This document shows positions 46,725 to 57,265 of a stretch of DNA of 64,000 nt, in pieces. The position numbers and the translations under genes are program-made. The stretch covers positions 124,001 to 188,000 of the forward strand of contig NZ_JAGGPR010000003.1 of assembly GCF_018613695.1 (NCBI RefSeq). The letters are read 5' to 3'. How positions within the stretch are numbered: position 1 is the first letter of the stretch; every line of letters starts with the position of its first letter. Origin of the DNA: Arthrobacter sp. ISL-95 (GTDB taxonomy: Bacteria > Actinomycetota > Actinomycetes > Actinomycetales > Micrococcaceae). The notes beneath the pieces are model-generated. The model saw nothing but the letters and a program-made list of their open reading frames with translations. It was not told the DNA's origin and did no database searches.

Positions 46725-47567
46725 TTAGTGGTGTAGTTGCATGCGTTGGAGGACCGTGGCGGAAATTTCTTCCACGGACATGGATGCCGAGTTCACGTAA
46801 GGGATGTCATTGGCCCGGTACATGTCCTCGGCGTGACGAAGTTCAAAGCTGCATTGGTTCAGCGATGCGTAGCTGCTGCCCGGACGGCGTTCCTGCCTGA
46901 TCTGACTGAGCCGGACAGGCTGTGATGTAAGCCCGAAACACTTGCTCGCAAACGGCAACAAGGGCTTCGGAAGCGTCATGGTGTCAAAGTCTTCCTCCAC
47001 CAGGGGGAAGTTGGCGGCGAGGATGCCGTGCTGCAGTGCCAAGTACATGGTGGTGGGAGTTTTCCCGCACCGCGACGGGGCAATGAGAATCAGTTCGGCG
47101 CGTTCGAGCGCCCGAAGCGACTGACCGTCGTCGTGCTCAATCGCATACTCGACGGCAGCCATGCGCAACTGGTAGCGCACCGCGTCGCCCACGCCGTGGG
47201 CCTGGCCGGGCTTGCCGTTCGCTTGCGCACCAAGGGTTTGTTCGAGTTGCCCGATGTGGGTACCGAACAGGTCGAAGAACTGCCCGCGGCTTTGGGATAG
47301 AACAGCGCGGATGTCTTGGCTGACAGTGGTGGAGAAGATGATGGGTTGCGGACCGGCCGCGGCTACCCGGTCGATCAGCGCCACTACCTCGCGCGCTTGC
47401 TCGACGGTGTTGATGAACGGGATGGTTCGCCGTTCGAGCCGCTGGCCAGGGAACTGGGTCAACAGCGTGTTGCCCAGTGTTTCAGCGGTGATCCCGGTGC
47501 TGTCGGAAAGGAAGAACACCGTGGGGGCGGACGGGGCGCCCGCCCCTACGGTTTGGTGCTCTGCCAT
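46725..47567 (-). CDS. ppsR: PEP synthase regulatory protein (bifunctional kinase/pyrophosphorylase, DUF299)
   Basis: A 280-residue protein that inactivates PEP synthase by ADP-dependent phosphorylation of a Thr near the catalytic His, and reactivates it by Pi-dependent dephosphorylation. It has FFLSDSTGITAETLGNTLL at the N terminus and APSRCGKTPTTMYLALQHG as the nucleotide loop (APSRCGK where GVSRTSK is usual). Its ATG directly follows the ppsA TAA, giving an obligate kinase-target operon. Confidence 0.95.
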   Translation of the reverse strand: MAEHQTVGAGAPSAPTVFFLSDSTGITAETLGNTLLTQFPGQRLERRTIPFINTVEQAREVVALIDRVAAAGPQPIIFSTTVSQDIRAVLSQSRGQFFDLFGTHIGQLEQTLGAQANGKPGQAHGVGDAVRYQLRMAAVEYAIEHDDGQSLRALERAELILIAPSRCGKTPTTMYLALQHGILAANFPLVEEDFDTMTLPKPLLPFASKCFGLTSQPVRLSQIRQERRPGSSYASLNQCSFELRHAEDMYRANDIPYVNSASMSVEEISATVLQRMQLHH

Positions 47568-49967
47568 TTAGACCGTAGTGCTGGTGGTGCGGGACAGGCG
47601 CAGCCAAGTCTCGGTCACCGCGTCAGGGTTCAACGAAATCGAACTAATGCCCTGTCCGAGCAGCCACTCGGCAAAGTCCGGATGGTCGCTGGGGCCTTGG
47701 CCGCAGATCCCCACGTACCGGCCCTTGGCACGGCACGCCGTGATCGCCATCTCCAGCAGTTTGGTCACGGCCGGATTCCGTTCATCAAAGCCTTCGGCTA
47801 CCAGGGCGGAGTCGCGGTCCAGGCCTAGGGTGAGCTGGGTCAGATCGTTGGAGCCGATGGAGAAGCCGTCGAAGTACTCCAGGAACTCATCTGCGAGGAG
47901 CGCGTTGGCTGGCAGTTCGCACATCATCACGATCTCCAGCCCATCCTCGCCCCGGCGCAGACCGTTGGCAGCAAGGAGGTCGATCACACCGCTGGCCTCG
48001 TCCAAGGTCCGCACGAACGGAACCATGAGCTTGATGTTGGTCAGGCCCATGTCGTTGCGCACATACTTCAGTGCTTCGCATTCGAGTTCGAAGGCCTGCC
48101 GGAAGGACGCAGACAGGTACCGGGACGCTCCCCGGTACCCAATCATCGGGTTCTCCTCTTCCGGTTCGAATGCCGGACCACCGATCAGGTTGGCGTACTC
48201 GTTGGACTTGAAGTCCGAAAGCCGGATGATCACCGGTTCGGGGGCGAAAGCCGCGGCGATGGTCGAGATTCCCTCGGCCAAGCGCCTGACGTAGTAATCG
48301 CGGGGGCCGTCGTAGGCGGAGGTCTTTTCCTGGATTTGCCGGACGGTGTAGTCATCCAACGCGGCCGGACGCTCGATTTCACCTGCCACGGCCAGCAGGG
48401 CGTTGGGGTGGACGCCGATCTGCCGGTTGATGATGAACTCCAGTCGAGCCAAACCCACGCCGTGGTTGGGGAGCTTGGAGAAACTGAACGCCTGTTCCGG
48501 AGTTCCCACGTTCATCATGATCTTCACCGGGGCCTCCGGCATGGTCTCCACGCTGGTCTCGTGCAGCGAGTACTCCAGCAACCCTTCATAAACGAGCCCG
48601 GCTTCGCCCTCGGCGCAGGACACTGTTACCGGAGCGCCGTCCTTGAGGATCTGGGACGCATACCCGGTACCGACGACGGCGGGAATGCCCAGTTCCCGGG
48701 CAATGATCGCGGCATGGCAGGTCCGCCCGCCCCGGTCAGTGACAATCGCGGCGGCCTTCTTCATGATCGGTTCCCAGTCAGGGTCTGTCATGTTCGCCAC
48801 CAGGACATCGCCCTCCTGGAACGAGGCCATTTGGTCAATCGAGGACAGCACCCGAACCTGCCCTGCGCCGATTCGCTGACCTATCGCCCGGCCTTCCACC
48901 AACACCGTGGAACGCTCCGTCAGGGTGTACCGGGACGTGGTACCAGCGGCCTTACGGGACTCGACGGTTTCAGGACGGGCTTGAAGAATGTACAGCTCGC
49001 CATCCACACCGTCCTTACCCCACTCAATATCCATCGGGCGGCCGTAGTGCGCCTCAATTGCTACCGCGTGCCGGGCGAGTTCTTCAACTTCGGCATCGGT
49101 GAGGCTGAAACGGCTCCGTGCATCCTGCGTCACCGGGATGAAGTCAACGGTCCGGCCAACTTCTTCGGACTCGGTGTACACCATCTGCACGGCCTTCTCC
49201 CCCAAACCGCGTTTAAGCACGGCCGGCCGCCCAGCTGCCAAAGCGGGTTTGTAGACATAGAACTCATCAGGGTTCACAGCACCCTGGACCACGGCCTCCC
49301 CCAGCCCATACGAGGACGTGATGAAGACAGCGTCCGTGAAGCCGGTTTCGGTGTCCATGGTGAACATCACGCCGGAAGCGCCGACGTCGGAACGCACCAT
49401 CCGCTGAATGCCAGCCGAAAGCGCCACTTCAGAATGCGTGAAGCCGTGATGCACACGATAGGCAATGGCGCGGTCGTTATACAGGGAAGCGAACACATCC
49501 TTGATGGCGAGGAGGATGTTCCCGATGCCGCTGATGTTCAGGAACGTCTCCTGCTGCCCGGCAAACGAAGCATCCGGGAGGTCTTCAGCCGTGGCACTGG
49601 AACGCACCGCCCACGACACATCCCCGCCATGCTCCTGGGTGAGTTGCTCATAAGCGGTCCGGATGTCTTCTTCGAATCCGGCCGGGAACGGTGTTTCACG
49701 GATCAGGTGACGGATTTCCTGGCCGACCTTGGCCAAAGCAGTGACGTCGCCGCTGTCCAGGCCCTCAAGAATGCTCTCAATCCGCGCATCAAGGCCCGAC
49801 TCCGCCAGGAAACGCCGGTACGCTTCCGCCGTCGTCGCGAAACCACCCGGAACCTTCACCCCGGCAGAGGCGAGATTCCGGACCATTTCCCCAAGCGATG
49901 CATTTTTGCCGCCAACCTGGTCAAGGTCGGACAAGCCAAGTTCAGAAAACCAAAGAACGTTAGTCAT
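47568..49967 (-). CDS. ppsA: Phosphoenolpyruvate synthase
   Basis: A 799-residue enzyme making PEP from pyruvate and ATP, for gluconeogenesis. ATP-binding domain: [30 protein letters not shown]. Swivelling domain with the phospho-His: [23 protein letters not shown]-binding C terminus: [20 protein letters not shown]. The ATG at 49967 ([10 protein letters not shown]) follows GGAGGACACA; a longer open frame upstream adds only 11 residues. It is read together with ppsR. Position in the window suggests control of flux from C3/C4 acids towards sugars. Confidence 0.97.
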   Translation of the reverse strand: MTNVLWFSELGLSDLDQVGGKNASLGEMVRNLASAGVKVPGGFATTAEAYRRFLAESGLDARIESILEGLDSGDVTALAKVGQEIRHLIRETPFPAGFEEDIRTAYEQLTQEHGGDVSWAVRSSATAEDLPDASFAGQQETFLNISGIGNILLAIKDVFASLYNDRAIAYRVHHGFTHSEVALSAGIQRMVRSDVGASGVMFTMDTETGFTDAVFITSSYGLGEAVVQGAVNPDEFYVYKPALAAGRPAVLKRGLGEKAVQMVYTESEEVGRTVDFIPVTQDARSRFSLTDAEVEELARHAVAIEAHYGRPMDIEWGKDGVDGELYILQARPETVESRKAAGTTSRYTLTERSTVLVEGRAIGQRIGAGQVRVLSSIDQMASFQEGDVLVANMTDPDWEPIMKKAAAIVTDRGGRTCHAAIIARELGIPAVVGTGYASQILKDGAPVTVSCAEGEAGLVYEGLLEYSLHETSVETMPEAPVKIMMNVGTPEQAFSFSKLPNHGVGLARLEFIINRQIGVHPNALLAVAGEIERPAALDDYTVRQIQEKTSAYDGPRDYYVRRLAEGISTIAAAFAPEPVIIRLSDFKSNEYANLIGGPAFEPEEENPMIGYRGASRYLSASFRQAFELECEALKYVRNDMGLTNIKLMVPFVRTLDEASGVIDLLAANGLRRGEDGLEIVMMCELPANALLADEFLEYFDGFSIGSNDLTQLTLGLDRDSALVAEGFDERNPAVTKLLEMAITACRAKGRYVGICGQGPSDHPDFAEWLLGQGISSISLNPDAVTETWLRLSRTTSTTV

Positions 49968-50000
49968 AAATTGTGTCCTCCATTGGGCACGCTCTGACAA

Positions 50001-50569
50001 GCGCTAAAAAAACTAGGTCATGCAAGGATCAGGGCTTCAGCTTTTGGAAGCAAACAGATGTGACAGGCGCAACATATGTGTGAAGTAACGAAAGGTCACC
50101 AAGCACTCGGATTGAGGAACGAAGTTGACGCTCGCGCTCTCATGCTTGGAGGCGGGAGAACCAAACGCAGATCTCAGAAGACCAACGTGTACGCGTCGTC
50201 CAATCAAACAGAAGCCTGACACTTCCGCCGTCACCACGACATATGGGCCCTTATCGGCGTTTCGCGCCTGTAGGGCCGGGTCAGTCCTCCCTTCCGTGCC
50301 GAGCTCCCATTCCAATGAGACAACAACGAGTCGGCGCTCGGTTTCATGGCAGTTCCCGATCGCCGGACGATTGTTGTATTTCTCCGGCTCGGACCATTGC
50401 GCAGCAAGCTGCTGCGCAATGTCGCATGGCACTCCGCTTGCCTGATGCAGAATCACTTTCAGACCCACCCGGACCCGCGCCACATCACAAAAGGTAACCT
50501 CCCGCCGTCGTCGTCGGTGCCGGCACCTATTCTGGGCAGTAGCCGCCCCGCCGAACGCGAAGGAACCCC
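50001..50569. other. Intergenic region of lower GC content, no convincing gene
   Basis: This 570-bp gap is visibly richer in A/T (about 50-55% GC over 50040-50260 by eye) than its neighbours. A minus-strand frame at 50037-50483 (148 codons) is open, but its amino-acid composition and lack of a ribosome binding site give no support for a protein. A perfect 25-bp dyad lies at 50396-50420 (11-bp arms ATTGCGCAGCA, 3-nt centre). The gap must contain the promoters of ppsA and the flavin monooxygenase gene. It could include degraded foreign DNA. Confidence 0.5.
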
Positions 50570-51601
50570 ATGCCCACTCCTGAACATCCCCTCCGCAAGC
50601 TCGGTTTCCTCACCATCGGCCTGTTCGATGCCGCTGATCCTGCTGCCGGCCACCGGTCCACGTTGGAGATCATCGAGCTCGGTGAGCAGTTGGGGTTCGA
50701 CAGCGCCTGGTTGCGGCACCGTCATTTGCAGTTCGGGATCTCCTCCCCCGTGGCGGTGATGGCGGCCGCCAGCCAGCGCACTTCCAGGATTGAGCTCGGC
50801 ACCGCGGTCACTCCGCTGGGTTGGGAAAACCCGTTACGGCTGGCCGAGGACCTGGCCACCGTGGATCTGCTCGCAGACGGACGGATCAACCCGGGGCTGA
50901 GCGTGGGCGAACCCATGCACTACGACACCGTGAAGCATGAGCTGTACCCGGAATCTTCAGAAACAGAGGATTTCTCCTATGCCCGTGTGGACCGGTTCGC
51001 CCGCTTGGTCGCGGGCGAGAAAGTGCGGGACTTTTCCGGCAAGCAAGGCGTTGTGGAGGAATTCTCCAATCGGGTGGAGCCGCACTCTCCCGGGCTGCGC
51101 AGCCGCCTCTGGTATGGGGCGGGCAGCATGAAGTCGGCCGTCTGGGCGGGGGCAAACGGCTTCAATCTGCTGTCAAGCAGTGTGATTTTCCCGGACAAGA
51201 ACCAGGAACCGGACTTCGCCAAGGTCCAGCAATCGCAGATCCGGGCGTATCGAGAAGCCGCAGCAGCGTCCGGAAACACCGCCAGGGCGTCGCAGGGCCT
51301 GGTGGTGATCCCCACTGATTCCGCTTCGACTGCGCAGCGGGAGAAATACCAGCGATACGTCGATGAACGCACTCCCCGTACGCAGACGCCACAGGGACCG
51401 AAGGGCATGATGTTTGCCCGGGATCTCATCGGCACCAGCGATGAAATCGCCGCGCAACTGTACGCCCACGAAGGCTTCCAGGAAGTGGAGGAGGTGGCGT
51501 TCGCGCTGCCCTTCAGCTTCGACCACGAGGACTACGTGCAGATCCTCACCGACATCGCGCAGAAACTGGGCCCGGCGTTGGGGTGGAAGCCGGCCGGCTA
51601 G
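50570..51601 (+). CDS. LLM class (luciferase-like) flavin-dependent monooxygenase
   Basis: A 343-residue TIM-barrel oxidoreductase. It has FLTIGLFDAADPAAGHRSTL, SAWLRHRHLQFGISSPVAVM, RIELGTAVTPLGWENPLRLA and INPGLSVGEPMHYDTVKHEL; these blocks bind reduced FMN/F420 and shape the active site. The AAGGAA ribosome binding site is 8 nt before the ATG. The substrate is unknown. It converges with the citB-like regulator with 14 bp between stops. Confidence 0.88.
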   Translation: MPTPEHPLRKLGFLTIGLFDAADPAAGHRSTLEIIELGEQLGFDSAWLRHRHLQFGISSPVAVMAAASQRTSRIELGTAVTPLGWENPLRLAEDLATVDLLADGRINPGLSVGEPMHYDTVKHELYPESSETEDFSYARVDRFARLVAGEKVRDFSGKQGVVEEFSNRVEPHSPGLRSRLWYGAGSMKSAVWAGANGFNLLSSSVIFPDKNQEPDFAKVQQSQIRAYREAAAASGNTARASQGLVVIPTDSASTAQREKYQRYVDERTPRTQTPQGPKGMMFARDLIGTSDEIAAQLYAHEGFQEVEEVAFALPFSFDHEDYVQILTDIAQKLGPALGWKPAG

Positions 51602-51615
51602 GGCACGCGGCTGGT

Positions 51616-52284
51616 TTACCGCCCCTTCAGCACATACCGCCTTTCAGGACGTCCGACGCCGTACTTGAGTCTGACTTCCAGCGCACCCTCATCGTGGAGG
51701 TACTCAAGATAACGGCGTGCGCTGACACGGGACGTGCCGAGTTGCTCTGCCAGCTCAGCGGCGGACAGGTCGCCCGGCGCTGTTTTGAGCGCCGATTCAA
51801 CCAGTTCGAGCGTCTCCACGCTGCAGCCTTTGGGAAGGGTCCGCTCGGACACGCTTAAGCCGAAGACACGGTTCACGTCCGATTGCTCGGCCTCTGTCTT
51901 GGAATCGTCCAAGCCCTGGTAGGCGCTGAGATAGTGCTCCAACCGTTCCTGCAGGTCGGCTTGGGAGAACGGCTTGATCAGGTAGTGGACTATGCCACCA
52001 CGCAAGGCCTTCCGAACAGTTTCCACTTCACGGGCAGCGCTGATCACCAATACATCCAGGTCCGGGGCAACGTCCCTGAGTTGGTGCATGAGTTCCAACC
52101 CGTTGATGTCCGGGAGATGGATATCCAACAGCACCAAATCCGGCTGCAGCCGCTCGGTTTCCACCAAGGCCTGGGCACCCGTATGCGCCACGCCCACCAC
52201 CCCGAAGCCGGGCGTCCGCTGGATGAATCCGGCGTGGACCTTGGCCACCATGAAGTCGTCGTCGACGATCAGTACTTTGATCAC
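51616..52284 (-). CDS. Response regulator, CitB/DpiA (CitAB/DcuSR) family
   Basis: A 222-residue regulator. The receiver has VDDDF, phospho-acceptor Asp54 in VLLDIHLPDINGLELM, and LIKPF. The C-terminal HTH is LSAAELAEQLGTSRVSARRY with YVLKGR at the end. This family controls transport and use of citrate and C4-dicarboxylates. The start overlaps the kinase stop (ATGA). The tripartite tricarboxylate transporter on the other side of the kinase is the likely target. Confidence 0.95.
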   Translation of the reverse strand: MIKVLIVDDDFMVAKVHAGFIQRTPGFGVVGVAHTGAQALVETERLQPDLVLLDIHLPDINGLELMHQLRDVAPDLDVLVISAAREVETVRKALRGGIVHYLIKPFSQADLQERLEHYLSAYQGLDDSKTEAEQSDVNRVFGLSVSERTLPKGCSVETLELVESALKTAPGDLSAAELAEQLGTSRVSARRYLEYLHDEGALEVRLKYGVGRPERRYVLKGR

Positions 52285-53915
52285 GGCTGCGTTGCCCCCT
52301 TTGTGGAATCAGAGTCATTCTTGGTGAAGCGTGCAGTGAACACCGCCCCATGATCGTTGGAGAAGCTCAGATCACCTCCGGATCGCCGGCAGATCACCCG
52401 TGACAACGCCAAGCCAAAACCGCGTGCATCTCCAGGTCCTGGCTCTTTTGTGGAGAAGCCTTGCCGGAAGATGTCCTCCGCGGAGCCGCTGGCCACCCCG
52501 GGGCCGTTGTCCCGGACAGTGACCGTGACTTCGTCACCCGAGTCGGCAACCAGCACGCGGACAGACGCCCCGGGAAGTCCAGTAACGGCGTCGAACGCGT
52601 TGTCTACCAGGTTGCCCACCACAGTGGTGAGATCGCGGGACAGCTCTTCGTTGACCCTCGGCAATGAGGATTGAGGATCCAGGTGCAATTCCACCCCTCG
52701 CTCGGTGGCGAGGCTGGCTTTGGCGATAAGAAGGGCGGCGAGCGCGGGGTCCTCTATGCGGCTGGTGACGTCGTCGTTGAGCCGGGTGCGGTCGACGGTG
52801 ACCCCGTTGACGAACTGGACCACGGAATCGTATTCACCGATTTGGATGAGGCCGGAGATGACGTGGAGTTGGTTGGCGAACTCGTGTGCTTGGGCCCTCA
52901 GGGTGTCGGTGACGGTGCGCGTGGCGCCGAGTTCACTTTCCAGGGAGGACAGCTCGGTCCTGTCCCTGAGTGTGGTCACCGAGCCAATATCGCGGCCGTG
53001 CGAGCGGAGTGCTACACGGTTCATGACCACCAGCCGCTCCCCCACGAGCACCAATTGGTCGGGGTCGGACTGCTCACGGGTGAGGACGATCTTCAGCGCA
53101 GGATCCACGTGGAGGGATCGCAGTTTCTTGCCCACGCAGTCCGGCGGCAGGCCGAGGAGTTGCCGGGCGCTTTGGTTGGCCACCGTGATGCGTTCGTGGG
53201 GATCCAAAGCTACTACGCCTTCTTTCAGGCCTTGCAGCATCGCTTCGCGGTTCTCCACGAGTCCGGTGATTTCCTTGGGTTCCATGCCGAGCGTTTGCCG
53301 TTTAACGCGACGGGACAACAAGAGGGATCCGGCCACTCCGAGCACGCTGGCTACGCCCAGATAGGTGAGGAGGTTGGGGACGGCGTCGCCCAGTCTTTCC
53401 AGGGTGGAGGGGTAATTGCGGCTGATGGAGGCTATGCCGATCATTCTCCCGGAGTCGTCAAGCACAGGGACGTGGGCGGAGAGGACCGCACCATTGCTGC
53501 CTGACAGAACCCCTGTCCATGCCCGCCCTTCCATGACCTTACTCTCGCCCAACGGCAGGGGCTTCCCCAGGAGGCTGGGGTCGGATGAAGCCACCACGGT
53601 GCGATCCAGTTTGGCAAGGGCCACGTGGGCGGACCCTGAGACTGTCCTGACGGATTCGGCGACCGCAGGAAGTGCCGATCCGCCGCGTGGTTCGGCGGTG
53701 GGCAGCAGTACACGCACGGTGGGATTGTTCCCCAAGGCTTCGGCAGCGGACAGCGCCCGGCGCCCTTCGGTTCGTTCGAAGGAGGCGGCGGATTGTGCCA
53801 GCGAAATGGCAACGACGGCAACAAGAACGGCCAGGACGATCAGCAGCTGCAGCACAAGGTACTGCCCTGCCAAGGACATGCCTCTTCTTCGAGACAGTCG
53901 AGTGAGTCGGGTCAC
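52281..53915 (-). CDS. Sensor histidine kinase, CitA/DcuS family
   Basis: A 544-residue kinase. The N-terminal helix (YLVLQLLIVLAVLVAVVAIS) is followed by an extracytoplasmic PAS-like sensor of about 130 residues, a second helix (LLTYLGVASVLGVAGSLLLS), a cytoplasmic PAS region, then the DcuS/CitA-type H-box AQAHEFANQLHVISGLIQIG and the ATPase boxes NLVDNAFDAV, DNGPGVA and GFGLALSRV. I use the GTG at 53915, which has AAAGGAA before it; the longer upstream frame lacks features. Divergent from tctC. It probably senses a tricarboxylate or dicarboxylate. Confidence 0.93.
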   Translation of the reverse strand: MTRLTRLSRRRGMSLAGQYLVLQLLIVLAVLVAVVAISLAQSAASFERTEGRRALSAAEALGNNPTVRVLLPTAEPRGGSALPAVAESVRTVSGSAHVALAKLDRTVVASSDPSLLGKPLPLGESKVMEGRAWTGVLSGSNGAVLSAHVPVLDDSGRMIGIASISRNYPSTLERLGDAVPNLLTYLGVASVLGVAGSLLLSRRVKRQTLGMEPKEITGLVENREAMLQGLKEGVVALDPHERITVANQSARQLLGLPPDCVGKKLRSLHVDPALKIVLTREQSDPDQLVLVGERLVVMNRVALRSHGRDIGSVTTLRDRTELSSLESELGATRTVTDTLRAQAHEFANQLHVISGLIQIGEYDSVVQFVNGVTVDRTRLNDDVTSRIEDPALAALLIAKASLATERGVELHLDPQSSLPRVNEELSRDLTTVVGNLVDNAFDAVTGLPGASVRVLVADSGDEVTVTVRDNGPGVASGSAEDIFRQGFSTKEPGPGDARGFGLALSRVICRRSGGDLSFSNDHGAVFTARFTKNDSDSTKGATQP

Positions 53916-54181
53916 TGCCGGGTTCCTTTGGTGGTGCCAGTGAGACGGGGGCGGATAACAGCTCCCCCGTGGCGTATCGGAACTATACCTCAGAGGCGCA
54001 GAAGACCAGCTCAGACCGCTGCAACGGGCCAAAACCGCGTCAAAACCCGTGAACGCAATGAACTTAAAGATCACTGCGAACACAAGAGTGATCCCTGTCA
54101 CGCACACGCCTAGCATCAAATCAACGGGGCACAACGCTGACCGCCCTGCACCGAATTTTCGATGATGAGAAGAGGAACACC
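53916..54181. promoter_or_regulatory. Divergent control region, CitAB-type kinase / tctCBA
   Basis: A 266-bp gap with both promoters. Its middle (54050-54130) is A/T-rich (ATGAACTTAAAGATCACTGC). No perfect palindrome stands out. GATGAGAAGAGG about 8-18 nt before the tctC ATG is its ribosome binding site. Control of the transporter by the divergent kinase/regulator pair is expected from known CitAB-tct and TctDE arrangements. Confidence 0.5.
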
Positions 54182-55186
54182 ATGCGCCAGATCCGCGCAT
54201 TGCGAGTCGCCGCCGTCGCCGCCGGCATCGCCCTGATGGCCACCGGTTGCGGTGCTACAGGTAAGTCCACCGGTTCTGATAGCACCGGCGCAGCAGGACC
54301 CATCACCGGACTCCAGATCATGGTTCCGAACACTCCCGGCGGTGGCTACGACACCACCGCCCGGGCAGCCGCGAAGGTACTGGACGACGAGAAAATTTCC
54401 ACCAACACCGAGGTATTCAACCTTGCCGGCGCCGGCGGCACGGTTGGCCTCGCCCGCATCGTCAATGAAAAGGGCAACGGTGACCTCACCATGCTCATGG
54501 GCCTGGGTGTTGTTGGGGCGAGCTACACCAACAAGTCCGAGTCGAAGCTTACGGAGACCACGCCTCTGGCGAAGCTGATCGAGGAACCCGGCGCCATCAT
54601 GGTCAGCAAGGACTCCCCGTACAAGACCATCGATGATCTGGTGAAGGCGTGGAAGGCCAACCCGGGCTCCATCGCAGTAGGCGGCGGTTCTTCGCCCGGC
54701 GGACCGGACCACCTCCTGCCCATGCAGTTGGCCGGCGCTGTTGGCATCGACGCCACCAAGGTCAACTTTGTCTCTTACGACGGCGGTGGCGACCTTTTGC
54801 CCGCCATCCTCGGTAACAAGCTGGGATTCGCCGCTTCCGGCGCCGGCGAGTACTTGCAGCAGATCAAGTCCGGTGAGATCCGGGTCCTGGCCACCAGTGG
54901 CGAGAACCGCTTGGAAGGCGTGGACGCACCAACGCTGAAGGAATCCAACATTGACCTCATCTTCACCAACTGGCGCGGCATCGTGGCACCTCCGGGCATC
55001 AGCGAGGACGACAAGAAGTCCCTTATCGCCGCTCTCGAGAAGATGCATGCATCTGCCGGTTGGAAGGAAGCACTCAAGACCCACAGCTGGTCCGATGCTT
55101 TTGTTACCGGTGACGAGTTCCAGACCTTCCTGACAGACCAGGACAAGCGCGTGGCGGATGTCCTCACCAAGCTCGGGTTGGCGTGA
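54182..55186 (+). CDS. tctC: Tripartite tricarboxylate transporter substrate-binding lipoprotein
   Basis: A 334-residue exported protein. The signal peptide ends in the lipobox MATGC (residues 19-23). The mature part matches the TctC/BugT family: QIMVPNTPGGGYDTTARAAA, NLAGAGGTVGLARIVNEK, GGGSSPGGPDHLLPMQL, and LPAILGNKLGFAASGAGEYL. TctC captures citrate, other tricarboxylates or aromatic acids for TctAB. It is the first gene of the tctCBA-usp operon. It overlaps tctB by 4 bp. Confidence 0.95.
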   Translation: MRQIRALRVAAVAAGIALMATGCGATGKSTGSDSTGAAGPITGLQIMVPNTPGGGYDTTARAAAKVLDDEKISTNTEVFNLAGAGGTVGLARIVNEKGNGDLTMLMGLGVVGASYTNKSESKLTETTPLAKLIEEPGAIMVSKDSPYKTIDDLVKAWKANPGSIAVGGGSSPGGPDHLLPMQLAGAVGIDATKVNFVSYDGGGDLLPAILGNKLGFAASGAGEYLQQIKSGEIRVLATSGENRLEGVDAPTLKESNIDLIFTNWRGIVAPPGISEDDKKSLIAALEKMHASAGWKEALKTHSWSDAFVTGDEFQTFLTDQDKRVADVLTKLGLA

Positions 55187-55686
55187 GCTCCATAGCCACA
55201 GGCCTTAAAGGCCGCGCCGAGCTGGGGGTAGCCCTCCTGCTCGGCGCGGTGGGCGTCCTGGTCTTCCTGGACGCGAACGGCCTGGTGACCCCATACTCCC
55301 AGTCGGACCCGGTGGGCCCGAAGACTGTTCCGTTCATTGTTTCCGGGTTGCTGATCATCTGCGCCATCCTCCTTGCCATCAACGTTCTCCGCGGCGGCAA
55401 AGGTGAAGTTGAAGGCGGCGAGGACGTCGACCTGGCCCACCCTGCTGACTGGAAGACCGTGCTCCCCCTGGCCGGAGCTTTCATTCTGAACATCCTGCTC
55501 ATCGACTGGGCCGGATGGGTCATCTCCGGAACGGTCCTCTTCTGGGGCAGCGTGCTGGCACTTGGCAGCCGCCACTACATCCGTGACGGCCTCATTTCCG
55601 TCGCCCTGGCCCTGCTGACCTTCTACGGCTTCTACCTCGGCCTGGGCATCGCACTGCCGGCCGGGCTCCTGGAAGGAATCCTCTAA
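55183..55686 (+). CDS. tctB: Tripartite tricarboxylate transporter small membrane subunit
   Basis: A 167-residue protein with four predicted helices ([79 protein letters not shown]) and a family-typical LG-x-x-LP-x-G end. GTG start overlapping the tctC stop; the stop shares a base with the tctA start. Pairs with TctA in the membrane. Confidence 0.93.
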   Translation: MSSIATGLKGRAELGVALLLGAVGVLVFLDANGLVTPYSQSDPVGPKTVPFIVSGLLIICAILLAINVLRGGKGEVEGGEDVDLAHPADWKTVLPLAGAFILNILLIDWAGWVISGTVLFWGSVLALGSRHYIRDGLISVALALLTFYGFYLGLGIALPAGLLEGIL

Positions 55687-57224
55687 TGGACGTCTGGTCC
55701 TCCTTGATGGACGGTTTCGCCACCGCCCTGACCCCCATGAACCTCTTGTTCGCCGTGATCGGCGTCCTCCTGGGCACCGCCGTCGGCGTCCTTCCCGGAC
55801 TTGGCCCGGCCATGACTGTTGCTTTGCTGCTTCCGGTGACCGCTGCGTTGGAGCCCACCAGCGCCTTCATCATGTTCGCCGGCATCTACTACGGCGGCAT
55901 GTTCGGCGGTTCCACCACCTCTATCCTCCTCAACACACCGGGTGAATCGTCGTCGGTGGTGACGGCTATCGAAGGCAACAAGATGGCCAAAGCGGGCAGG
56001 GCCGCTCAAGCCCTTGCCACCGCGGCCATTGGTTCCTTCATTGCCGGGACCATCGGTACAGCACTACTAGCCGTTTTCGCACCCCTTGTGGTGCAATTCG
56101 CCGTCAGCCTGGGTGCTCCCAGCTACTTCGCCATCATGATCCTGGCCCTTCTCGCGGTGACCGCCGTCCTTGGCTCGTCCAGGCTCCGCGGCTTCGCTTC
56201 ACTAGCTTTGGGCTTGGCAATCGGACTGGTTGGCATCGACTCGGTGACCGGCCAACGACGCCTGACCTTCGGTCAGCCCTTGCTGGTGGACGGCTTGGAC
56301 ATTGTGGTGGTGGCCGTCGCGATCTTCGCCGTGGGTGAAGCGCTATGGGTTGCAGCCCACCTGCGCCGGACTCCGTTGCACGTCATTCCTGTAGGCCGTC
56401 CCTGGATGGGAAAGAAGGACTGGGCCCGCTCCTGGAAGCCTTGGCTTCGTGGCACGGCCTTCGGATTCCCCTTTGGCGCACTCCCGGCCGGTGGTGCGGA
56501 AATCCCCACGTTCCTCTCCTACGTCACGGAGAAACGTCTCACCAAGCACCCGGAGGAATTCGGCAAGGGTGCCATTGAAGGCGTCGCCGGACCTGAAGCC
56601 GCCAACAATGCGGCCGCTGCCGGAACGCTGACGCCCATGCTTGCCCTTGGCCTGCCCACCAACGCAACGGCCGCTGTCATGCTCGCAGCCTTCACGTCCT
56701 ACGGCATCCAGCCCGGCCCACAGCTGTTCTCCAGCCAGGGTCCCCTGGTGTGGGCACTGATCGCCAGCCTCTTCATTGGCAACTTCCTGCTCTTGCTCAT
56801 CAACCTGCCCCTGGCACCGGTGTGGGCAAAACTGCTGCAGCTCCCCCGCCCGTACCTCTACGCAGGCATCCTGTTCTTCGCCACCCTGGGCGCCTACTCG
56901 GTGAACCTGCAGGCATTCGACCTGGTGATCCTGCTGGTTCTCGGTGCCCTGGGCTTCATGATGCGGCGGTTTGGACTTCCGGTCCTGCCGCTGATCCTCG
57001 GCGTCATCCTGGGTCCGCGCATCGAAGGCCAGCTTCGCAAGACACTGCAACTAAGCGCTGGCGACCCCGCAGGCCTCTTCAGCGAACCCGTCGCGATCGT
57101 GGTCTACATCATCGTGGCGATCATTCTGGTGTGGCCGCTGATCTTCAAGCTCATCCGACCCAACCGTCCTGCCAAGACCCCACTGCTTCCCGCCAATTCG
57201 GGCGCAGCCGACTACAGCGACTGA
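55686..57224 (+). CDS. tctA: Tripartite tricarboxylate transporter large membrane subunit
   Basis: A 512-residue protein with about 12 helices. TctA hallmarks are [60 protein letters not shown] and [18 protein letters not shown]. It is the permease subunit, driven by the cation gradient, that receives substrate from TctC. The tail ([20 protein letters not shown]) is cytoplasmic. Followed after 41 bp by a usp gene. Confidence 0.97.
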   Translation: MDVWSSLMDGFATALTPMNLLFAVIGVLLGTAVGVLPGLGPAMTVALLLPVTAALEPTSAFIMFAGIYYGGMFGGSTTSILLNTPGESSSVVTAIEGNKMAKAGRAAQALATAAIGSFIAGTIGTALLAVFAPLVVQFAVSLGAPSYFAIMILALLAVTAVLGSSRLRGFASLALGLAIGLVGIDSVTGQRRLTFGQPLLVDGLDIVVVAVAIFAVGEALWVAAHLRRTPLHVIPVGRPWMGKKDWARSWKPWLRGTAFGFPFGALPAGGAEIPTFLSYVTEKRLTKHPEEFGKGAIEGVAGPEAANNAAAAGTLTPMLALGLPTNATAAVMLAAFTSYGIQPGPQLFSSQGPLVWALIASLFIGNFLLLLINLPLAPVWAKLLQLPRPYLYAGILFFATLGAYSVNLQAFDLVILLVLGALGFMMRRFGLPVLPLILGVILGPRIEGQLRKTLQLSAGDPAGLFSEPVAIVVYIIVAIILVWPLIFKLIRPNRPAKTPLLPANSGAADYSD

Positions 57225-57265
57225 CCACCCCATCCAGGCATTTTCAGCAGATACAAGGAGAAACC

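Noticed and set aside
48336..49997. Long plus-strand open frame (553 codons) opposite ppsA
   Set aside because: Antisense shadow of a well-supported gene; no family similarity.
50037..50483. Possible 148-residue protein on the minus strand
   Set aside because: No ribosome binding site, no recognisable domain, and the region has a distinct composition; kept only as an observation on the gap.
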